From assembly GCA_030617125.1 (NCBI GenBank), contig JAUWWA010000003.1, positions 1-16,314 on the forward strand: a stretch of DNA of 16,314 bases, in the 5' to 3' direction. The number at the start of each line of letters is the position of its first letter. Position 1 is the first letter of the stretch. Positions 14,642 to 16,314 of the stretch are shown here, piece after piece. A model generated the notes under the pieces. It searched no databases, was not told the origin of the DNA, and was given only the letters and a program-made list of their open reading frames with translations. Source of the stretch: Pirellulales bacterium (lineage in GTDB: Bacteria; Planctomycetota; Planctomycetia; Pirellulales; Thermoguttaceae). The position numbers and the translations under genes were made by a program.

Positions 14642-15874
14642 TTAGCTCTTAGCCAGACAGCGGCCGATTTGCCGGACTGCTTGGCGGAGCCGGTTCTCGT
14701 TTTCGACCAGCGCCATTCGGACGAAACCTTCGCCGGCGGGCCCGAAGCCGGCGCCGGGGCTTACGGCCACGTCGCCCTCTTTGAGCAGTTTCATGGCGAA
14801 GTCGAAAGAGTTCATTTGTGAGGCCCACGGCTCGGGGATTTTCGCCCAGACAAACATGGTGGCCTTGGGGCGTTCGATGGGGCAGCCGAGCCGCCTGAGC
14901 CCATCGCAAAGCACGTTGCGGCGACCTTCGTACGCGGCGGCTTGCGACTCGACCGCCGCGTCGGTGTGGCGCAATGCCATGATCGCGGCGATCTGGATCG
15001 GTCGGAACAACCCGTAATCGTAGTAGCCCTTGATGGTCAGCAGCGCGCGGACCATCTCGGCGTTGCCTGCACAGAACCCCACGCGCCAGCCGGCCAGCTT
15101 GTAGCCCTTGCTCATCGTTGTGAACTCGACGCCCACGTCGATCGCGCCCGGCGCGGCCAGGAAGCTCGGCGCCCGGTAGCCGTCGAACGTCACGTCGGCG
15201 TAGGCCAGGTCGCTTACGACCATGAAGCCATATTGCTTGGCGAGCTTGACCAGCTCGACATAGAACTCCGGTTCGACCACGGTGGTGGACGGGTTGTGCG
15301 GGAAGTTGACGATGAGCACTTTCGGCCGCGGCACGAGGTGTTGACACGTGTAGGCGACGTTCGAGAGGAGTTTTTCCGTGTCGAACACTTCCAGCAGGAT
15401 CGAGTTGGCGGCGGCCAACGCCACGCCGTACAGATGGGCCGGATAGCAGGGCGAGGGGACGATCGCCGTATCGCCCGGCCCCAGAAGCGCGAGGCAAATG
15501 TGGCTGAATCCCTCCTTCGAACCCAGGCAGACGGCTAGCTCGCCGTGCGGATCGAGCCGGACCCCGTAGGTCTTCAGGTACTTGGCGGCCACCTCGCGTC
15601 GTAGGCTCAAAATGCCCTGCGACTCGACATAGCCGTGGTTTTTCGGGTCGCGGGCGGCCTCGGCCAGCTTGTCGACGACCACGTCCTGGGGCGGGTCGGA
15701 TGGGTTGCCCATCCCCAGATCGATCACGTCGTCGCCGGAGCGACGCTTCTGGTACATCAACTGGTTGATCTGCGCAAACAAGTACGGCGGCAGCCGGCGC
15801 ACCCGGTCGGCCACCGCGATCGAGAAACGGCGGTCGTGGCGGAGCGGCTCCGCGGGCGGATGTTCGTCGGTCAT
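14642..15874 (-). CDS. alaC: Class I/II PLP-dependent aminotransferase, AlaC type
   Basis: 410-residue fold-type I aminotransferase. The PLP lysine is K256 in [15 protein letters not shown], with the carboxylate-binding R264 next to it. N194 (NFPHNPST), D222 and Y225 ([13 protein letters not shown]) complete the cofactor site. Segments such as [42 protein letters not shown] and [11 protein letters not shown] line up closely with E. coli AlaC, which makes alanine from pyruvate and glutamate. Related enzymes of this subgroup include LL-diaminopimelate aminotransferase, so the exact amino acid is not proven. The ATG at 15874 fits the family N-terminus but has no clear Shine-Dalgarno. The gene is transcribed alone, and its stop codon is directly followed by a heptad repeat array. 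Confidence 0.92.
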   Translation of the reverse strand: MTDEHPPAEPLRHDRRFSIAVADRVRRLPPYLFAQINQLMYQKRRSGDDVIDLGMGNPSDPPQDVVVDKLAEAARDPKNHGYVESQGILSLRREVAAKYLKTYGVRLDPHGELAVCLGSKEGFSHICLALLGPGDTAIVPSPCYPAHLYGVALAAANSILLEVFDTEKLLSNVAYTCQHLVPRPKVLIVNFPHNPSTTVVEPEFYVELVKLAKQYGFMVVSDLAYADVTFDGYRAPSFLAAPGAIDVGVEFTTMSKGYKLAGWRVGFCAGNAEMVRALLTIKGYYDYGLFRPIQIAAIMALRHTDAAVESQAAAYEGRRNVLCDGLRRLGCPIERPKATMFVWAKIPEPWASQMNSFDFAMKLLKEGDVAVSPGAGFGPAGEGFVRMALVENENRLRQAVRQIGRCLAKS

Positions 15875-16011
15875 GGCGGTTGTGGGCCGAGAGTGGGAAT
15901 ATCGGGCCTGCCCCCAGAATACCGCCGTTGGGCCGCGATGGGAAGCCGTTTCAAAACAGCGGCTCGCCCGTTCTTAGGTGCAGAACGCGAGGAAGACCGC
16001 CTTCAGGCCGG

Positions 16012-16034
16012 CGGCGAGCTGCCGTAGCTCGCCG
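16012..16034. repeat. Perfect 9-bp hairpin
   Basis: CGGCGAGCT (16012-16020) pairs perfectly with AGCTCGCCG (16026-16034) around a GCCGT loop. No T-run follows on either side. It could be a leader structure of the aminotransferase transcript or chance in GC-rich DNA. Confidence 0.35.
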
Positions 16035-16083
16035 ATGCTCCGGCCAATCGCTTCCGACGCCCGATTCCGGTCTCACCAAGGAA

Positions 16084-16120
16084 TTCACCACGGAGGCACG
16101 GAGAACGCAGAGGAAGGAGA
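16084..16120. repeat. CACGGAG-type imperfect octamer repeat
   Basis: After TTCAC there are successive 8-nt units CACGGAGG, CACGGAGA, ACGCAGAG and GAAGGAGA. The opening TTCACCACGGAGGCACGGAG is a motif I recall as a frequent dispersed intergenic element in environmental bacterial genomes, planctomycetes included. That recollection was not checked. It lies 19 nt from a heptad tract. Confidence 0.55.
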
Positions 16121-16139
16121 GGGCAGAAAGCAGAGCATA

Positions 16140-16163
16140 GTTGTCAGTCGTCAGGGGTCAGTG
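16140..16163. repeat. Third heptanucleotide tract (GTTGTCA, GTCGTCA, GGGGTCA)
   Basis: Three units of period 7 plus a partial GTG, of the same family and orientation as the array at 14531-14557. It lies on the far side of the aminotransferase gene, so that gene is bracketed by members of the family. Confidence 0.7.
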
Positions 16164-16292
16164 CATGTTGGGCAGTTCTCACGTTGCCTTCATGCTGTCG
16201 AGTAGGCATAGTATAGTCTCCTTCGTTAGGTATGCTTTGTGTTCCCTGTTGGCTCTTCTCTTTCGATCTGAAGAGTGTCACAATATTCCACC

Positions 16293-16314
16293 ATGAAAGG
16301 CGACTTCAACGCCC
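16293..16314 (+). CDS. Possible start of a gene (MKGDFNA...), cut by the window end
   Basis: ATG at 16293 opens a frame that reads MKGDFNA before the window ends. There is no strong Shine-Dalgarno; GAAGAG lies about 18 nt upstream. MKGDF is the N-terminus I associate with a family of proteins found beside phage-tail-like contractile injection genes, but seven residues cannot establish this. It is kept only as a pointer for whoever holds the next sequence. Confidence 0.25.

Larger units (their letters stand above)
15875..16292. other. Intergenic region upstream of the aminotransferase gene with repeat elements
   Basis: 418 nt without a supportable gene. It holds a 9-bp hairpin (16012-16034), a CACGGAG-type octamer repeat (16084-16120) and a third heptad tract (16140-16163). 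A minus-strand stretch of 28 codons (16060 to 15974) ending in GELRQLAAGLKAVFLAF and TAA has protein-like composition, but it has no start codon and an upstream stop; it may be a decayed gene end. Confidence 0.4.

Noticed and set aside
15974..16060. Minus-strand 28-codon stretch ending GELRQLAAGLKAVFLAF
   Set aside because: Protein-like composition but no start codon and a stop just upstream. Too short to support a gene; at most a decayed gene end.

Overview
This looks like high-GC chromosomal DNA from a planctomycete, probably of the Pirellulales type. That placement is an inference. It rests on a membrane-anchored Hanks-type Ser/Thr kinase, a Tat-exported Gfo/Idh/MocA oxidoreductase with an SRRDFLK signal, the remnant of a WD40 protein ending in the DGLFDGS...DRFF segment typical of planctomycete WD40/caspase-like proteins, and intergenic repeat families common in large environmental genomes. 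There are no rRNA or tRNA genes, no CRISPR array and no intact insertion sequence.

Layout. Bases 1-2638 (+) hold the 3' part of a Ser/Thr kinase gene, followed after 7 nt by hemB (porphobilinogen synthase). A convergent hairpin region separates these from a minus-strand block at 2716-7652, transcribed in the order asparagine synthase/amidotransferase, acyl carrier protein, AMP-forming acyl ligase, NAD synthase-like PP-loop amidotransferase. The last three are packed tightly, with an RBS over a stop codon and an ATGA overlap. A GNAT-type acyltransferase (7840-8571, +) is divergent from this block. Acid activation, carrier protein, amidation and acyl transfer together look like a small pathway for an acylated or amidated metabolite or glycan. 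It resembles modules seen in exopolysaccharide/exosortase loci and is the most interesting intact system here.

Bases 8737-10101 (-) encode the Tat-exported oxidoreductase. A short membrane-anchored ComEA-type helix-hairpin-helix protein (10247-10651, -) is divergent from nadC (quinolinate phosphoribosyltransferase, 10734-11666, +). The 536-nt gap after nadC contains a promoter-like element, paired hairpins and a terminator-like stem with a T-run, a good candidate for a small RNA of about 85 nt. rpsU (bS21) follows on the minus strand, with a GTG start and a strong Shine-Dalgarno.

Bases 12625-14641 are a decay zone. It holds a P-loop/AAA+ ATPase gene broken by an in-frame stop and a frameshift, and a WD40 gene fragment truncated at both ends and carrying a premature stop. 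Two tandem heptanucleotide arrays in inverted orientation follow; one abuts the WD40 fragment and the other ends exactly at the stop codon of the next gene. That gene is an AlaC-type aminotransferase (14642-15874, -). The last 440 bases carry more repeat-family sequence and a possible new gene start (MKGDF...) running off the window end.
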